64,000 nucleotides of DNA from NCBI GenBank assembly GCA_023151275.1, contig JAKLJI010000001.1:82409-146408 (forward strand), in the 5' to 3' direction. The DNA is from Bacteroidia bacterium (lineage in GTDB: Bacteria > Bacteroidota > Bacteroidia > UKL13-3). The notes under the pieces are model-generated. The model made no database searches. It was not told the DNA's origin and worked only from the letters and a program-made list of their open reading frames with translations. The position numbers were made by a program, and so were the translations under genes. Each line of letters opens with the position of its first letter. Position 1 is the first letter of the stretch. Positions 1 to 8,445 of this stretch are shown piece by piece.

Positions 1-181
1 GTTGAAGGTACCTGAAGATAACATCAAAAGAGGTAAATGTTCTAACATTCCCCAAATGCACATTGCTATAAACAGTTGGACCACACACATACATGCCCAC
101 AAAAGGTGGATGAATCGGCTCGAATAACTCAGTTTTGCGAGTTAAGGTGTTGTAGATTTTTAAGTTGGACCTGCTGTTCAT
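1..181 (-). CDS. cysS: Cysteine--tRNA ligase, N-terminal fragment (cut by window edge)
   Basis: Cysteinyl-tRNA synthetase charges tRNA-Cys with cysteine in the cytoplasm. Only the first 60 codons are present; the gene runs off the left edge. The start ATG at 181 opens [16 protein letters not shown], the usual N-terminal beta strand of the family. Residues 30-38 read MYVCGPTVY, which holds the first zinc and cysteine-binding Cys (Cys33). HLGN at 42-45 is the class I HIGH-type signature, followed by a Rossmann-fold start. It lies 62 nt downstream of the deacetylase gene in the same direction. The identification is firm from these motifs although most of the protein is missing. Confidence 0.9.
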   Translation of the reverse strand, partial: MNSRSNLKIYNTLTRKTELFEPIHPPFVGMYVCGPTVYSNVHLGNVRTFTSFDVIFRYLQ

Positions 182-243
182 ATAAAAGGCAAATATAACA
201 TAATCATGCAGTATTGGCCTCAGAAGCAGGCTTTAAAATTGCA

Positions 244-1560
244 CTAATAAAACAGCGATTTATAAACGTCTGACCAGCCCTCCCAAGCTTCCTCAGGGTC
301 GAATGAGCTATTGTGCCAAATGCTGACAAACAATCCGCCTGAAGTTTCAACTTTTGTCTTTAATTCCTGAATTTTCAATCCAGCCTGATTCCGATTTAAC
401 TTCATGTAATTTTTCAGCGTTACATCCATTACAGCTGTGCTGAAAAGTTGTAATGTAGTAGCTTGATTTGCGGGTAAATCGAAAAAGAAAAAAGGAAAGG
501 CGGTTGATGCTCTAAATCCGACGGCTTCTGAATAGGCCAAGGTATAATCTTCATGAATACCCTGCGCAATAAGATTTCGTGGGGTCTCCGGAAATTTAAT
601 CTTTAGAAAATGTTGCCGTGATTTCGTTGGCAAATGGCCCAAAATTTTCTCAAAAATTGCACATTCCGCATGCAGCAACTTCCTGTTCAGGCCTGATTTA
701 TAAGAGGGATGGATTCCTAATGAAGCTTGGGAACTAAGCGATTTCAATAAGGCGCCCAATTCAACAGAAAATGGGCTGATATTTTTGTCGAAACCACCTG
801 AATCCGAAAGCAAGACAAAGAAGTAGGAAGGAACACCAGCTTTGGATGCCGCATCCAGCAAGAAGGAATAGGTATCGTAAGGATCATTTTCGGAAGATGG
901 GGATATGATTTTTTTGAGCGATTTTAGGTCCGAACGTGAGAGGGAGCCAAGTAATTTTCGGATTCTAGCTTTTGGAGAAAGACCCCGAAACTTATAGGCA
1001 AAATCAATATCAATCGTGTTCAGTTGTCCAAATTCGTTAGGCTTCAACTCAATAGTTGGATACTGTTTCAGCAATTTTGTTCTGAAAAGAACCATCCATT
1101 CGTCGATTAATGGGCGCTCCAGAAAATTGAAACGCATGGCCAGGGATTGATCGGCTCTGAACCGGCCATGCTCGTCGCGCTTTGCACCGGGCAGGTATTC
1201 TTCATACCTGGAAACCAGAAAAAAACAGGCAGAAAACAAATCAAAAGGAATGCAAACGGTAGGCTGTGGTGTATCGTGAGGAATTTCCCAGGAGAATGGA
1301 AAAAGCACAGGACCCCAGGAGGCTAGTTCCTTGACTTCCGGCTCAAGAATCAAAATATCTTCCTGGTTCAACAATCCATCAGAGGGGATATTCAAGCAGG
1401 AAGGGAAAACCTTGGTGCTATAGTTGATTCGAAAAGAAGTTGTCTTAAGAAAGTAGGCTTCGTTATTGGTGCATTTCCACGAAATTCCCAAGCGCCTCTT
1501 CAAGAGTTCATCAAGGATATAAGTTAACCTTGGGCTTTCACTTGCACAATAAACGAGCAT
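244..1560 (-). CDS. DUF7033-type polysaccharide deacetylase family protein
   Basis: This 438-residue protein resembles the Bacteroidota proteins that carry an N-terminal DUF7033-like region and a C-terminal NodB-like polysaccharide deacetylase fold. The central motif NTIDIDFA (181-188) supplies the acidic pair of the metal site. HPSY (about 284-287) supplies a His ligand. A later SRQHFLKI block and the GFRAS segment near 348-352 match family landmarks. No signal peptide is visible, so it probably acts in the cytoplasm or at the inner face. It follows the flippase gene by 44 nt on the same strand, which suggests a role in surface polysaccharide assembly. The substrate is unknown and deacetylase activity is inferred from the family. 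Confidence 0.7.
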   Translation of the reverse strand: MLVYCASESPRLTYILDELLKRRLGISWKCTNNEAYFLKTTSFRINYSTKVFPSCLNIPSDGLLNQEDILILEPEVKELASWGPVLFPFSWEIPHDTPQPTVCIPFDLFSACFFLVSRYEEYLPGAKRDEHGRFRADQSLAMRFNFLERPLIDEWMVLFRTKLLKQYPTIELKPNEFGQLNTIDIDFAYKFRGLSPKARIRKLLGSLSRSDLKSLKKIISPSSENDPYDTYSFLLDAASKAGVPSYFFVLLSDSGGFDKNISPFSVELGALLKSLSSQASLGIHPSYKSGLNRKLLHAECAIFEKILGHLPTKSRQHFLKIKFPETPRNLIAQGIHEDYTLAYSEAVGFRASTAFPFFFFDLPANQATTLQLFSTAVMDVTLKNYMKLNRNQAGLKIQELKTKVETSGGLFVSIWHNSSFDPEEAWEGWSDVYKSLFY

Positions 1561-1604
1561 GATTCAAAGTACGAACAAAACAAGATAAAGAAAAATGTTT
1601 GGGA

Positions 1605-2915
1605 CTATTTTTTCGCACGCTGGGCTTTGCTGTATCGAAATACATCAAGCAAATGAGCAGGATTAAGCGCTTTAATAAATACGCCAATTGATTCACCGGG
1701 CTTGTAGAACAAAAGTGTTGCAAGGAGACCCAAATAATAGGTAACCAAAACAGCATAAGCCATTCCTGTAACCTGAAACTTGGGGATGAAGTAGAAACTG
1801 GTAAACAAGTAGGCAATCAGGTTGAAAATTTGAAAAAAGATAATCACTTTTTGGCGATGTTGAGCCAGCATCCACATGCCCCAGGCTGTTCCAAAGTAAA
1901 CGGGGATTGAACCCCAAATATGCAATTTAAAAATCCCCGGTGAGAGTGGATAACCATCCTTGTATAAAAAAGTAATTGCCCAATCGCCTAAAATCAAACC
2001 ACCAATTGACACTGCAATTGCCGACCAAATCATAATGGAGCACAATTGAATGTATCTTTTCAATTGCAGCTCGGGATTGTTCCGATTATTGACAATACCC
2101 GGAAAAACAGCAGCACAGATGGCAACAGGAATAAAATAGGATGCTTCACTAATACGCACTGCTGCGGCGTATTGTCCAACCATTCCCAAATCGCGCAGAA
2201 AGCGAAGTACGAGGATATCTCCGGATTTCTGATAAATCATAAGCACAAGCGAGCTGCCAATAATTGGGTAAGAATTTTGAAGCAACAATTTTGCCTCGGC
2301 AAGCGAAAACTTCCATTTTCCTACAGCAGCCGAAACCATTTGGTAGTACCTGAATTGAAGGGAGGCCGACATTCCTGCTTCAAAAACAGCCATAAATGCA
2401 AACCAATAAACGGAGGCATCCAACCAAATCAACACTAACTTTATTACGGAAGAAGCCAATAAGGTAAATACCTGCGCCATGGCAGTGTACTTGCCTTTGA
2501 GTTGAGATTGAAAATAAAAATCGAGTACCGAAAACGCCTGAATGGCAATGGAACCACTCACAATCAGAATGGTCATCGTCCGCTCTGGGGTATCGCGCAA
2601 AAAAGAATAGATAGCCGAGAAGAGAATCACCAGTAAAGCCCCTGAAAGCCTTAGGTAAAAGGAAGTTCCAAGGATTTCAGCGCTTTTTTCTTTTCGAGTA
2701 ATCAATTCCCTTACCACAATGCTATCCATTCCCAAGGTGGAAAGGATGGTAAAAATGGCGATCACACTCAAGGCATAGCTAATCAACCCAAATTGCGAAG
2801 GACCCAGGTAACGGGCAACCAGAACGCCCACCAAAATTCCTGAGATAATTCGGCTTGATTTTTCCAGCAACATCCAAAGGCTATTGCTCAAGTAATTGTT
2901 TGCGGGTTCACTCAT
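1605..2915 (-). CDS. Oligosaccharide flippase family protein (Wzx-like)
   Basis: This 436-residue integral membrane protein has about twelve hydrophobic segments spread over its whole length, as in the MATE/MOP flippases that move lipid-linked oligosaccharides across the inner membrane. The N-terminal block with VARYLGPSQFGLISYA is characteristic of the Wzx/RfbX group. Its ATG overlaps the pth stop codon as ATGA (2912-2915), so translation is probably coupled. The downstream neighbour is a polysaccharide deacetylase-like gene, consistent with a surface glycan role. The transported glycan cannot be predicted. The family assignment is good; the function is inferred. Confidence 0.8.
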   Translation of the reverse strand: MSEPANNYLSNSLWMLLEKSSRIISGILVGVLVARYLGPSQFGLISYALSVIAIFTILSTLGMDSIVVRELITRKEKSAEILGTSFYLRLSGALLVILFSAIYSFLRDTPERTMTILIVSGSIAIQAFSVLDFYFQSQLKGKYTAMAQVFTLLASSVIKLVLIWLDASVYWFAFMAVFEAGMSASLQFRYYQMVSAAVGKWKFSLAEAKLLLQNSYPIIGSSLVLMIYQKSGDILVLRFLRDLGMVGQYAAAVRISEASYFIPVAICAAVFPGIVNNRNNPELQLKRYIQLCSIMIWSAIAVSIGGLILGDWAITFLYKDGYPLSPGIFKLHIWGSIPVYFGTAWGMWMLAQHRQKVIIFFQIFNLIAYLFTSFYFIPKFQVTGMAYAVLVTYYLGLLATLLFYKPGESIGVFIKALNPAHLLDVFRYSKAQRAKK

Positions 2916-3472
2916 TTATTAAACTCATTCATGGTTGGAGTAAGGCCGCGAAGCACAAAACTTTCGCAGGCTTTTACACAATGGCCAATTAAAAAAGGAA
3001 GCTCGGGTTCTTCGTCTTTATTCCATTTTCCAAGCACATAATCAATTTGCTTACCCTTGCTAAAATTTGAACCAATTCCGAAACGCAGACGTGGGTAAGC
3101 TTGTGAACTGAGGCACTCTTCAATATTTTTTAATCCATTATGCCCGGCGGCACTTCCGGATGGACGAATTCGAACCTTACCAAAATCAATTGCCAGGTCA
3201 TCAACCAAAGTTAGGGTTTGAGTAGCAGGAATTGCAAGCTGTTGCATCCAGTAGCGCATAGCCTTTCCACTGAGATTCATATAAGTATTTGGCTTGAGCA
3301 CAGTAAGCTTTTTACCTCGGATACCAATCTCTGCAATATCACCAAAACGGCCGGGGCTCCAATTTCCATTGAACTGCTTTACCAATTCATCGGCGATTAA
3401 GAAACCAATATTGTGACGGGTAAAGGCATATTCTTCACCTGGATTTCCCAGGCCGACAATCAGAAATTTCAT
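2912..3472 (-). CDS. pth: Peptidyl-tRNA hydrolase
   Basis: Pth releases peptides from stalled peptidyl-tRNA and recycles the tRNA. The 186-residue protein starts MKFLIVGLGNPG, with Asn10, catalytic His20 (TRHN, 18-21), the Asp91/Asp92 pair and HNG at 111-113 all present. A longer reading frame upstream to 3574 would add 34 residues with no family counterpart, so I place the start at 3472. A TACTTTCG -7-like box lies six nucleotides upstream of this ATG, which supports the choice. The stop codon overlaps the flippase start. Length and motifs are normal for the family. Confidence 0.95.
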   Translation of the reverse strand: MKFLIVGLGNPGEEYAFTRHNIGFLIADELVKQFNGNWSPGRFGDIAEIGIRGKKLTVLKPNTYMNLSGKAMRYWMQQLAIPATQTLTLVDDLAIDFGKVRIRPSGSAAGHNGLKNIEECLSSQAYPRLRFGIGSNFSKGKQIDYVLGKWNKDEEPELPFLIGHCVKACESFVLRGLTPTMNEFNK

Positions 3473-3478
3473 AAAAAG

Positions 3479-3486
3479 CGAAAGTA
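3479..3486 (-). promoter_or_regulatory. Putative -7 box (TACTTTCG) of pth
   Basis: The minus strand reads TACTTTCG, one change from the Bacteroidota -7 consensus TAnnTTTG, six nucleotides before the pth ATG. A perfect match, TAGCTTTG, lies further upstream at 3508-3515 and is an alternative. No clear -33 TTTG is seen for either. Confidence 0.35.
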
Positions 3487-3600
3487 AGGAAATTAAGGAA
3501 ACCTGAACAAAGCTAATTAAACCTGGAATATGCATTTGACCATCTATTACTGCCCTGTAACCTGAATAATTCAATTGTTCAGCTATTACGTTCCAAAATG

Positions 3601-3624
3601 CCGAAGTTCATAAGTATACTTCGG
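3601..3624. repeat. Inverted repeat CCGAAGT/ACTTCGG
   Basis: A seven-base inverted repeat with a ten-base loop lies between the rplY terminator and the pth gene. It has no T-tract and may be a protein site or a small hairpin in the pth leader. Confidence 0.4.
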
Positions 3625-3633
3625 TTTAAACGC

Positions 3634-3666
3634 AAAAATCCCCGAAACGTGGTTTCGGGGATTTTT
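3634..3666 (-). terminator. Rho-independent terminator after rplY
   Basis: A perfect 15-bp stem (3634-3648 with 3652-3666) closes on a three-base loop. It has A-tracts and T-tracts on both sides, so it can work in either direction. It lies 17 nt past the rplY stop and separates rplY from pth. Confidence 0.9.
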
Positions 3667-3682
3667 GATACTTGAAGAAAAA

Positions 3683-4276
3683 TTATTTTTTCTTGCCTTT
3701 TCCGCTGGTTTCTTCGGAAGCAGCTTGTTGAACCGCACGGGTTGTTTTAACGGTTACAATTGGATTGTTTGGAGAATCCAACAAGGTTAAAGAACCTGCG
3801 TTAACGTCGGCCACTTTAAGCGATTTACCGATTTCAAGTGATTCGATGTTCAATTCGATTGCATCAGGAAGTTCGTTAGCCTGGGCACGAACGCGAAGTT
3901 TCTTGGCTTTTACAAGCAATTTACCACCTTGACGAACACCGATTGAATTTCCTACCAAACGAACTGGCACTGAAACTTCAACTGGTTTTCCTTCAACGAT
4001 TTCCTGAAAATCAACGTGCATGATTGAATCGTTTACAGGATGGAATTGAATGTCTTTCAAGAAGGCATAAGCAATTTTACCATCCACATCCAATTTCACC
4101 TTGTAGGTGTTAGGCGTGTAAACCAACATTTTAAAATCAGGCTCGTAAATGGAGAAATGAAGAATTTCTGATCCACCGTAAAGCACACAAGGAACTTTAC
4201 CTTCAGCTCTTAGAGCTTTTGTAGCGGCTTTGCCCAAATCTGAGCGAAGGCTACCAAACATTGCGATAGTTTTCAT
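3683..4276 (-). CDS. rplY: 50S ribosomal protein L25/general stress protein Ctc
   Basis: L25 binds 5S rRNA in the large ribosomal subunit. This 197-residue form is the long Ctc/TL5 type: an N-terminal L25 domain (about 1-90) followed by a C-terminal beta domain (about 98-180) with the pattern VEVSVPVRLVGNSIGVRQGG. The N-terminus MKTIAMFGSLRSDLGKAATK matches the RNA-binding strand of the family. The protein ends in a basic SGKGKKK tail. It lies 79 nt downstream of prs on the same strand, a pairing common in bacteria, and is followed by a strong terminator. Function and start are secure. Confidence 0.95.
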   Translation of the reverse strand: MKTIAMFGSLRSDLGKAATKALRAEGKVPCVLYGGSEILHFSIYEPDFKMLVYTPNTYKVKLDVDGKIAYAFLKDIQFHPVNDSIMHVDFQEIVEGKPVEVSVPVRLVGNSIGVRQGGKLLVKAKKLRVRAQANELPDAIELNIESLEIGKSLKVADVNAGSLTLLDSPNNPIVTVKTTRAVQQAASEETSGKGKKK

Positions 4277-4309
4277 TATATATTTATTTTTTCGGTTTAC
4301 TCAAAATTC

Positions 4310-4326
4310 GTCAGATTGGGTCTGAC
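4310..4326 (-). terminator. Weak hairpin between prs and rplY
   Basis: A six-base stem GTCAGA/TCTGAC with a five-base loop is followed on the minus strand by AATTTTG. It could be a weak terminator or attenuator after prs; the U-tract is poor. Confidence 0.3.
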
Positions 4327-4355
4327 TATTTCCCATCAACTATAGGCGCTATCAA

Positions 4356-5306
4356 TTACTTGTTCGACATTTCGAACAAAGAGCTGATTGAGCCATGCTC
4401 TGTGATATTGCGAATTGCATCTGCAAACAATTTTGCGGTTGACAACACTTTTATCTTAGAGCTTTGGTGTTTCAACGGAATGGTGTCACAAACCACCAAT
4501 TCGTCAATCACACTAGTTTCAATAATTTCATACGCCTTACCACTAAGAACCGGGTGAGTACACATAGCACGCACGCTAACGGCACCCTTATCTTTAAGCA
4601 ACTGAGCAGCTTTGGCAAGCGTATTTCCGGTGTCAATGATATCGTCTACCATCATCACGTGTTTTCCAGCAACGTCTCCAATCAGATTCATGGAGGCAAT
4701 CTCATTTGCTCTTCTTCTTTCTTTATCAACGATAACCATATCACAACCAAGAGCTTTGGCGTAGATTCTGGCACGAGCAGAAGAACCCATATCCGGGGAA
4801 GCGATTATTACATTGTGGTCAATGTTCAATTGCTTCATGTAAGGAAGGAAAATAATGGATGGATCAAGATGATCAACCGGAACTTCAAAGAACCCTTGAA
4901 TTTGCGGGGCGTGCAAATCCATTGTAATAACCCGGCTAGCTCCTGCAACGGTTAGCATATCTGCAACCACTTTTGAGCCGATGGAAACACGCGGTTTGTC
5001 TTTCCTATCTTGACGGGCCATTCCATAATAAGGAATAACAGCGGTGATGTAGTGGGCTGATGCACGCTTTGCAGCATCAATCATCAACAAAAGCTCCATC
5101 AAGTTGTCTGAATTTGAGAAAGTAGATTGGACTAAGAAAACGTCGCATCCACGAACCGATTCATTAAAACTGGGCTGAAACTCACCATCGCTGAATTTGC
5201 TAATCACACAATCACCCAATTCGATACCATAAGCTTTGGCTATTTCTTCGGCGAGGTACCTGGAGTTGGTTCCGGAGAAAATCTTTACCTGATTGCGAAC
5301 CTGCAT
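4356..5306 (-). CDS. prs: Ribose-phosphate pyrophosphokinase
   Basis: PRPP synthetase makes 5-phosphoribosyl diphosphate from ribose-5-phosphate and ATP for purine, pyrimidine, His and Trp synthesis. The 316 residues match the usual class I length. Landmarks: the flexible loop YYGMARQDRK (93-102), the DLHAPQIQGFF segment (130-140), KERRR (195-199) and the PRPP-binding loop VDDIIDTGNT (220-229). The start MQVRNQVKIFSG is the standard N-terminus. It lies between tRNA-Gln and rplY, all on the minus strand. The tRNA terminator directly precedes it, so prs probably has its own promoter in the short gap 5307-5324. Confidence 0.96.
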   Translation of the reverse strand: MQVRNQVKIFSGTNSRYLAEEIAKAYGIELGDCVISKFSDGEFQPSFNESVRGCDVFLVQSTFSNSDNLMELLLMIDAAKRASAHYITAVIPYYGMARQDRKDKPRVSIGSKVVADMLTVAGASRVITMDLHAPQIQGFFEVPVDHLDPSIIFLPYMKQLNIDHNVIIASPDMGSSARARIYAKALGCDMVIVDKERRRANEIASMNLIGDVAGKHVMMVDDIIDTGNTLAKAAQLLKDKGAVSVRAMCTHPVLSGKAYEIIETSVIDELVVCDTIPLKHQSSKIKVLSTAKLFADAIRNITEHGSISSLFEMSNK

Positions 5307-5314
5307 ATTCCTTT

Positions 5315-5350
5315 ATAAAAATTATGCAAGCCACTCAAGAGTGACTTGCA
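5315..5350 (-). terminator. Terminator of tRNA-Gln
   Basis: Bases 5325-5336 pair with 5339-5350 in a 12-bp stem containing one G-U pair. On the minus strand the stem is followed by TAATTTTTAT. It lies nine nucleotides past the tRNA 3' end and just ahead of the prs start. Confidence 0.75.
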
Positions 5351-5359
5351 TTTGGTTTG

Positions 5360-5432
5360 TTGACCGACTAGGGGTCGAACCTAGACTCTTCTGAACCAAA
5401 ATCAGACGTGTTGCCAGTTACACCATCGGTCA
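5360..5432 (-). tRNA. tRNA-Gln (anticodon TTG)
   Basis: A 73-nt cloverleaf reads on the minus strand. The acceptor stem TGACCGA pairs with TCGGTCA and the discriminator base is A. The anticodon stem TCTGA/TCAGA holds the loop TTTTGGT, with TTG at positions 34-36. The T-arm carries GGTTCGAACC. CCA is not encoded. A hairpin terminator follows nine nucleotides downstream. Confidence 0.93.
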
Positions 5433-5603
5433 ATTGGGGTTTGCAAAAGTAGAACTTTCAGGAAATTTGTAAAGTATTTTTTTAAAAAAATCGAAAAATG
5501 TCCTGAAAGACTGTCTTTTCCAGTGCAATTATAGGGTTGAAAACTGTGTGTTTGTTAAAAATTATACCGCCATTGCCATTTTTTTCCTACTGAAATTCGT
5601 TCA

Positions 5604-6773
5604 ATGACTGATGTTTTCTGCATAGCACTGGTATTCAATCGGAGTTCGTACCGCTATCGAACTTATGCCTTGCAGTATGCCCGTGTTTTATTGGAGCTGG
5701 ACAAAATGGTTTTGATTTATAGTCCGGATTGGATTTGGGTAAACGAGCAACTCAGCATTCAATTCCCATGGAAAGCCAGCAAATTCAGATGTTTCCCTCT
5801 GGAAACTGAGCCCCATTCAGGCTTTGCAGCCACCGCTCTGGAATGGTATAGCATGACACGAAAATTACGTCAGGCCGAGAAAATACTGGAAACCCAGGTT
5901 GATTTGGTTTACTTCTGCCCCATTGACGAATGGATTTCCCCTGCAACCGGAAAAAGTATTTTCGATTCTTTGTTTCCATTCAATTGGTCTGGCTTATTGC
6001 TCAATACCGGTTACCTGTATGAGTCGAACCTGAAATTAAATCAAGACCCGGAGCAAGGAGAACCCGATTACCTTTTTCTATCAAAAAACTGCGTTGCAGG
6101 AAGCATTTTGGATAGGTACAAAAGTCAGGAGCTGAAAAGCCGAATCTACAAAAAAGTAGTGGTTATGCCTGATGTAAGCGATTGGAGTATTCGACCCGAA
6201 AACAACAAATTGGGCCAACAAATACGGGCCTTGGCGGGTAACAGGTTGGTAGTTGGAACCATTTTACTAGAAAATGAAGATGCCTATAGCTTTTTTGAAC
6301 TTGCTGCGCATGCGCCAAAAGAAAAATACTTTTTTGTTTGCACGGGCGAACTTGAGGCAGCAACTCAGAACAAATTAAGTCGCAGCGCCATTCAAAAACT
6401 ACTTATCGAAAAGCATCAAAACAATTTTATCAGCCCCATGAATCTAACCGATTCAACCCAGGTGAATAGTCTGATAAACAGTTTTGACATTTGTTTTTTA
6501 AACGACAATCAAAACCATACACCCAACAATTTACTGACCAAAGCGGCCTATTTTCACAAACCTGTAATTGGAGCCCGAACCACCATTCAGGGCAAGTTGG
6601 TTGAAACCTTTAAAACCGGAATTGCTGCCGGACCTTTGCTAAGCGACAACCTGGAAGCATTGGAAATTTTTAGTCAGCATAGCGATTTCGACAAACAAAT
6701 GATGGACAACTATGCAAGGCTTCAAAGCTTAGACAGCCTAAAAGAAGCCTGGGAGCAATTGCTTTGGTTTTAA
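5604..6773 (+). CDS. Glycosyltransferase-like protein
   Basis: This 389-residue protein has the outline of a GT-B fold. The N-terminal half starts DVFCIALVFNRSSYRYRTYALQYARVLLE, like the first Rossmann unit of GT4-type enzymes. The C-terminal half contains NNLLTKAAYFHKPVIGARTTIQGKLVETFKTGIAA (around residues 310-345), which resembles the donor-binding region where a conserved Glu normally contacts the sugar nucleotide. That EX7E pattern is not clear here, so the enzyme may be divergent or inactive. No signal peptide or membrane segment is visible. It opens an 18-kb stretch of plus-strand surface-related genes. Donor and acceptor are unknown. Confidence 0.5.
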   Translation: MTDVFCIALVFNRSSYRYRTYALQYARVLLELDKMVLIYSPDWIWVNEQLSIQFPWKASKFRCFPLETEPHSGFAATALEWYSMTRKLRQAEKILETQVDLVYFCPIDEWISPATGKSIFDSLFPFNWSGLLLNTGYLYESNLKLNQDPEQGEPDYLFLSKNCVAGSILDRYKSQELKSRIYKKVVVMPDVSDWSIRPENNKLGQQIRALAGNRLVVGTILLENEDAYSFFELAAHAPKEKYFFVCTGELEAATQNKLSRSAIQKLLIEKHQNNFISPMNLTDSTQVNSLINSFDICFLNDNQNHTPNNLLTKAAYFHKPVIGARTTIQGKLVETFKTGIAAGPLLSDNLEALEIFSQHSDFDKQMMDNYARLQSLDSLKEAWEQLLWF

Positions 6774-6815
6774 ATTTAAAGATTTTCTTAACACAAAATA
6801 CTCGATACAAACCAG

Positions 6816-6823
6816 TACTTTTA
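6816..6823 (+). promoter_or_regulatory. Putative -7 box (TACTTTTA)
   Basis: One mismatch from TAnnTTTG, 14 nt before the ATG at 6838. It would give a short leader for the LamG gene. Confidence 0.3.
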
Positions 6824-6837
6824 GTTACTAATTGGAT

Positions 6838-8439
6838 ATGAAAAAAATTTACCTGTTACTCTTCATACTAAGCGCACCTTTTCTTCTTTTGGCACAAGCG
6901 CCAACACGGCTAATCAAGGCGCATTACAAATTCAATGGTGATGCTACTGATGCCACCTACCAAAAGAATCATGGGGAATTAGTTGGGCCGGTTTCTGTTC
7001 CTAACCGCGCTTTGTTACAAAACTCCGCGTACAAATTTAACGGAATCGACAACTACATAAGAGTTCCCAACTCCCAATCGCTAACTGGCATTTATCAATT
7101 TTTAACCCTAAGTGCCTGGGTTAAAATTGACACCTTCAGCAAGGCAAAAGATGGGAGTGATTGTGCCATTATAGTGAGTAAATCCTGGAACAAAGACACG
7201 GTACAATTTGAATGGATGCTTGTTCCGGATGGAATGATTATCACGAACAATGGATTTACCGGACGCATTGTAATTCCGGGAGGAATACCTACAAACACCT
7301 GGTTTCATGTGGGCATTTCTGTGGTTCAGGAAAATGCAACAGCCTATTACAATGGCAAAAAAGCTGGAGATCTGGTTTTAGCTGTAACCAACGAAAGGCC
7401 AATTGATACCACCAACTTGTATATTGGAACCAGCATAGATAGCAGCTATGGATTTTTTAAAGGGTATTTAGACGATTTACGCATTTACGGCTGGAACTTT
7501 GATGAGGTAAATATGGCCTTGATTTACAAAGCCACCGATAACGAATTGGAATCTGTTTACAAAGACTTACTGCTTTACTTGCCATTCAATACAGATACCA
7601 AAGATTACTCCGGTTATGGAAACAACACTTTCTTCCAAAATACCAGTTACGTTTACGACCATATTAATGCTTACAATTCTGCCTTAGATTTTAATGGAAC
7701 TACAAGCTATGGCTTGGTACCAAACACGGAATGCATGATGAGTAGTGATTCCACCCTCACCATTACGGGTTGGCTAAAAATCAAAAACTTTAAAAAGAAC
7801 TCACTCGATAATCAGGACTATGCAACGGTATTGTACAAAGGCGTGAATGCAACAAGTCCGCACTATGGCTTATCATTTATGCGAAATGGTTTAATGGGTT
7901 TGAATTACGGATATACAGGAGTTTTGGCATTAAGTGAAAGTACACCTGTAAATCAATGGTTCCATTTTGCAGTAACCTTCAAAGATTCGTTAATGACGTA
8001 TTACAAAAATGGCAAATTGGTTTCGAGCATCTTACTTCCTACCAAACTGCTGGCCTCAAAATTTAACAGCCTATATATTGGTAGAGACTTTGCGGGAGCA
8101 ACCTATTTAGATGGCAGCCTTCATGAATTAACCATTCACAGCAAAGTTTTGAATGAAAATGATATTGCACGATTGTCTTACAAAAACCTAATGAATGAAC
8201 TTGATGAGTTTGAAACCTTGTCGAAGAGAAAATCTATTTATCCCAATCCGGCGAGCACTTACGTGGTGTTGAGTGAAAACTATCCGGTAGATTATGTTTT
8301 GTATGACATATCAGGTAGAAAGCTTGCAGAAGGAACAGAATTTGAATTGGACTGCCGCAACTACCAAAACGGGAGCTATTTGATTCAGATAACTGACCAA
8401 GGCCATACTTTCTTTCAACGATTACTTATTGAAAAATAA
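6838..8439 (+). CDS. LamG domain T9SS type A cargo protein
   Basis: This 533-residue secreted protein starts MKKIYLLLFILSAPFLLLAQ, a clear signal peptide cleaved near residue 20. A TTG six bases upstream in frame is less likely as the start. Two concanavalin A-like (LamG) domains follow, about residues 25-225 and 240-440, each with an N-terminal YKFNG or LPFNT block, a central WVKI or WLKI strand and a closing DDLRIYGW or HELTIHSK strand. Residues 460-533 form a T9SS type A sorting domain (IYPNPAS, then YDISGRKL and NGSYLIQI). It is expected to be exported and anchored or released at the cell surface and may bind carbohydrate. It sits six nucleotides ahead of the next cargo gene. Confidence 0.85.
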   Translation: MKKIYLLLFILSAPFLLLAQAPTRLIKAHYKFNGDATDATYQKNHGELVGPVSVPNRALLQNSAYKFNGIDNYIRVPNSQSLTGIYQFLTLSAWVKIDTFSKAKDGSDCAIIVSKSWNKDTVQFEWMLVPDGMIITNNGFTGRIVIPGGIPTNTWFHVGISVVQENATAYYNGKKAGDLVLAVTNERPIDTTNLYIGTSIDSSYGFFKGYLDDLRIYGWNFDEVNMALIYKATDNELESVYKDLLLYLPFNTDTKDYSGYGNNTFFQNTSYVYDHINAYNSALDFNGTTSYGLVPNTECMMSSDSTLTITGWLKIKNFKKNSLDNQDYATVLYKGVNATSPHYGLSFMRNGLMGLNYGYTGVLALSESTPVNQWFHFAVTFKDSLMTYYKNGKLVSSILLPTKLLASKFNSLYIGRDFAGATYLDGSLHELTIHSKVLNENDIARLSYKNLMNELDEFETLSKRKSIYPNPASTYVVLSENYPVDYVLYDISGRKLAEGTEFELDCRNYQNGSYLIQITDQGHTFFQRLLIEK

Positions 8440-8445
8440 AAACCA

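Noticed and set aside
2046..2438. 130-codon plus-strand frame inside the flippase gene
   Set aside because: It is antisense to a well-supported membrane protein gene and its translation shows no domain or coherent composition.
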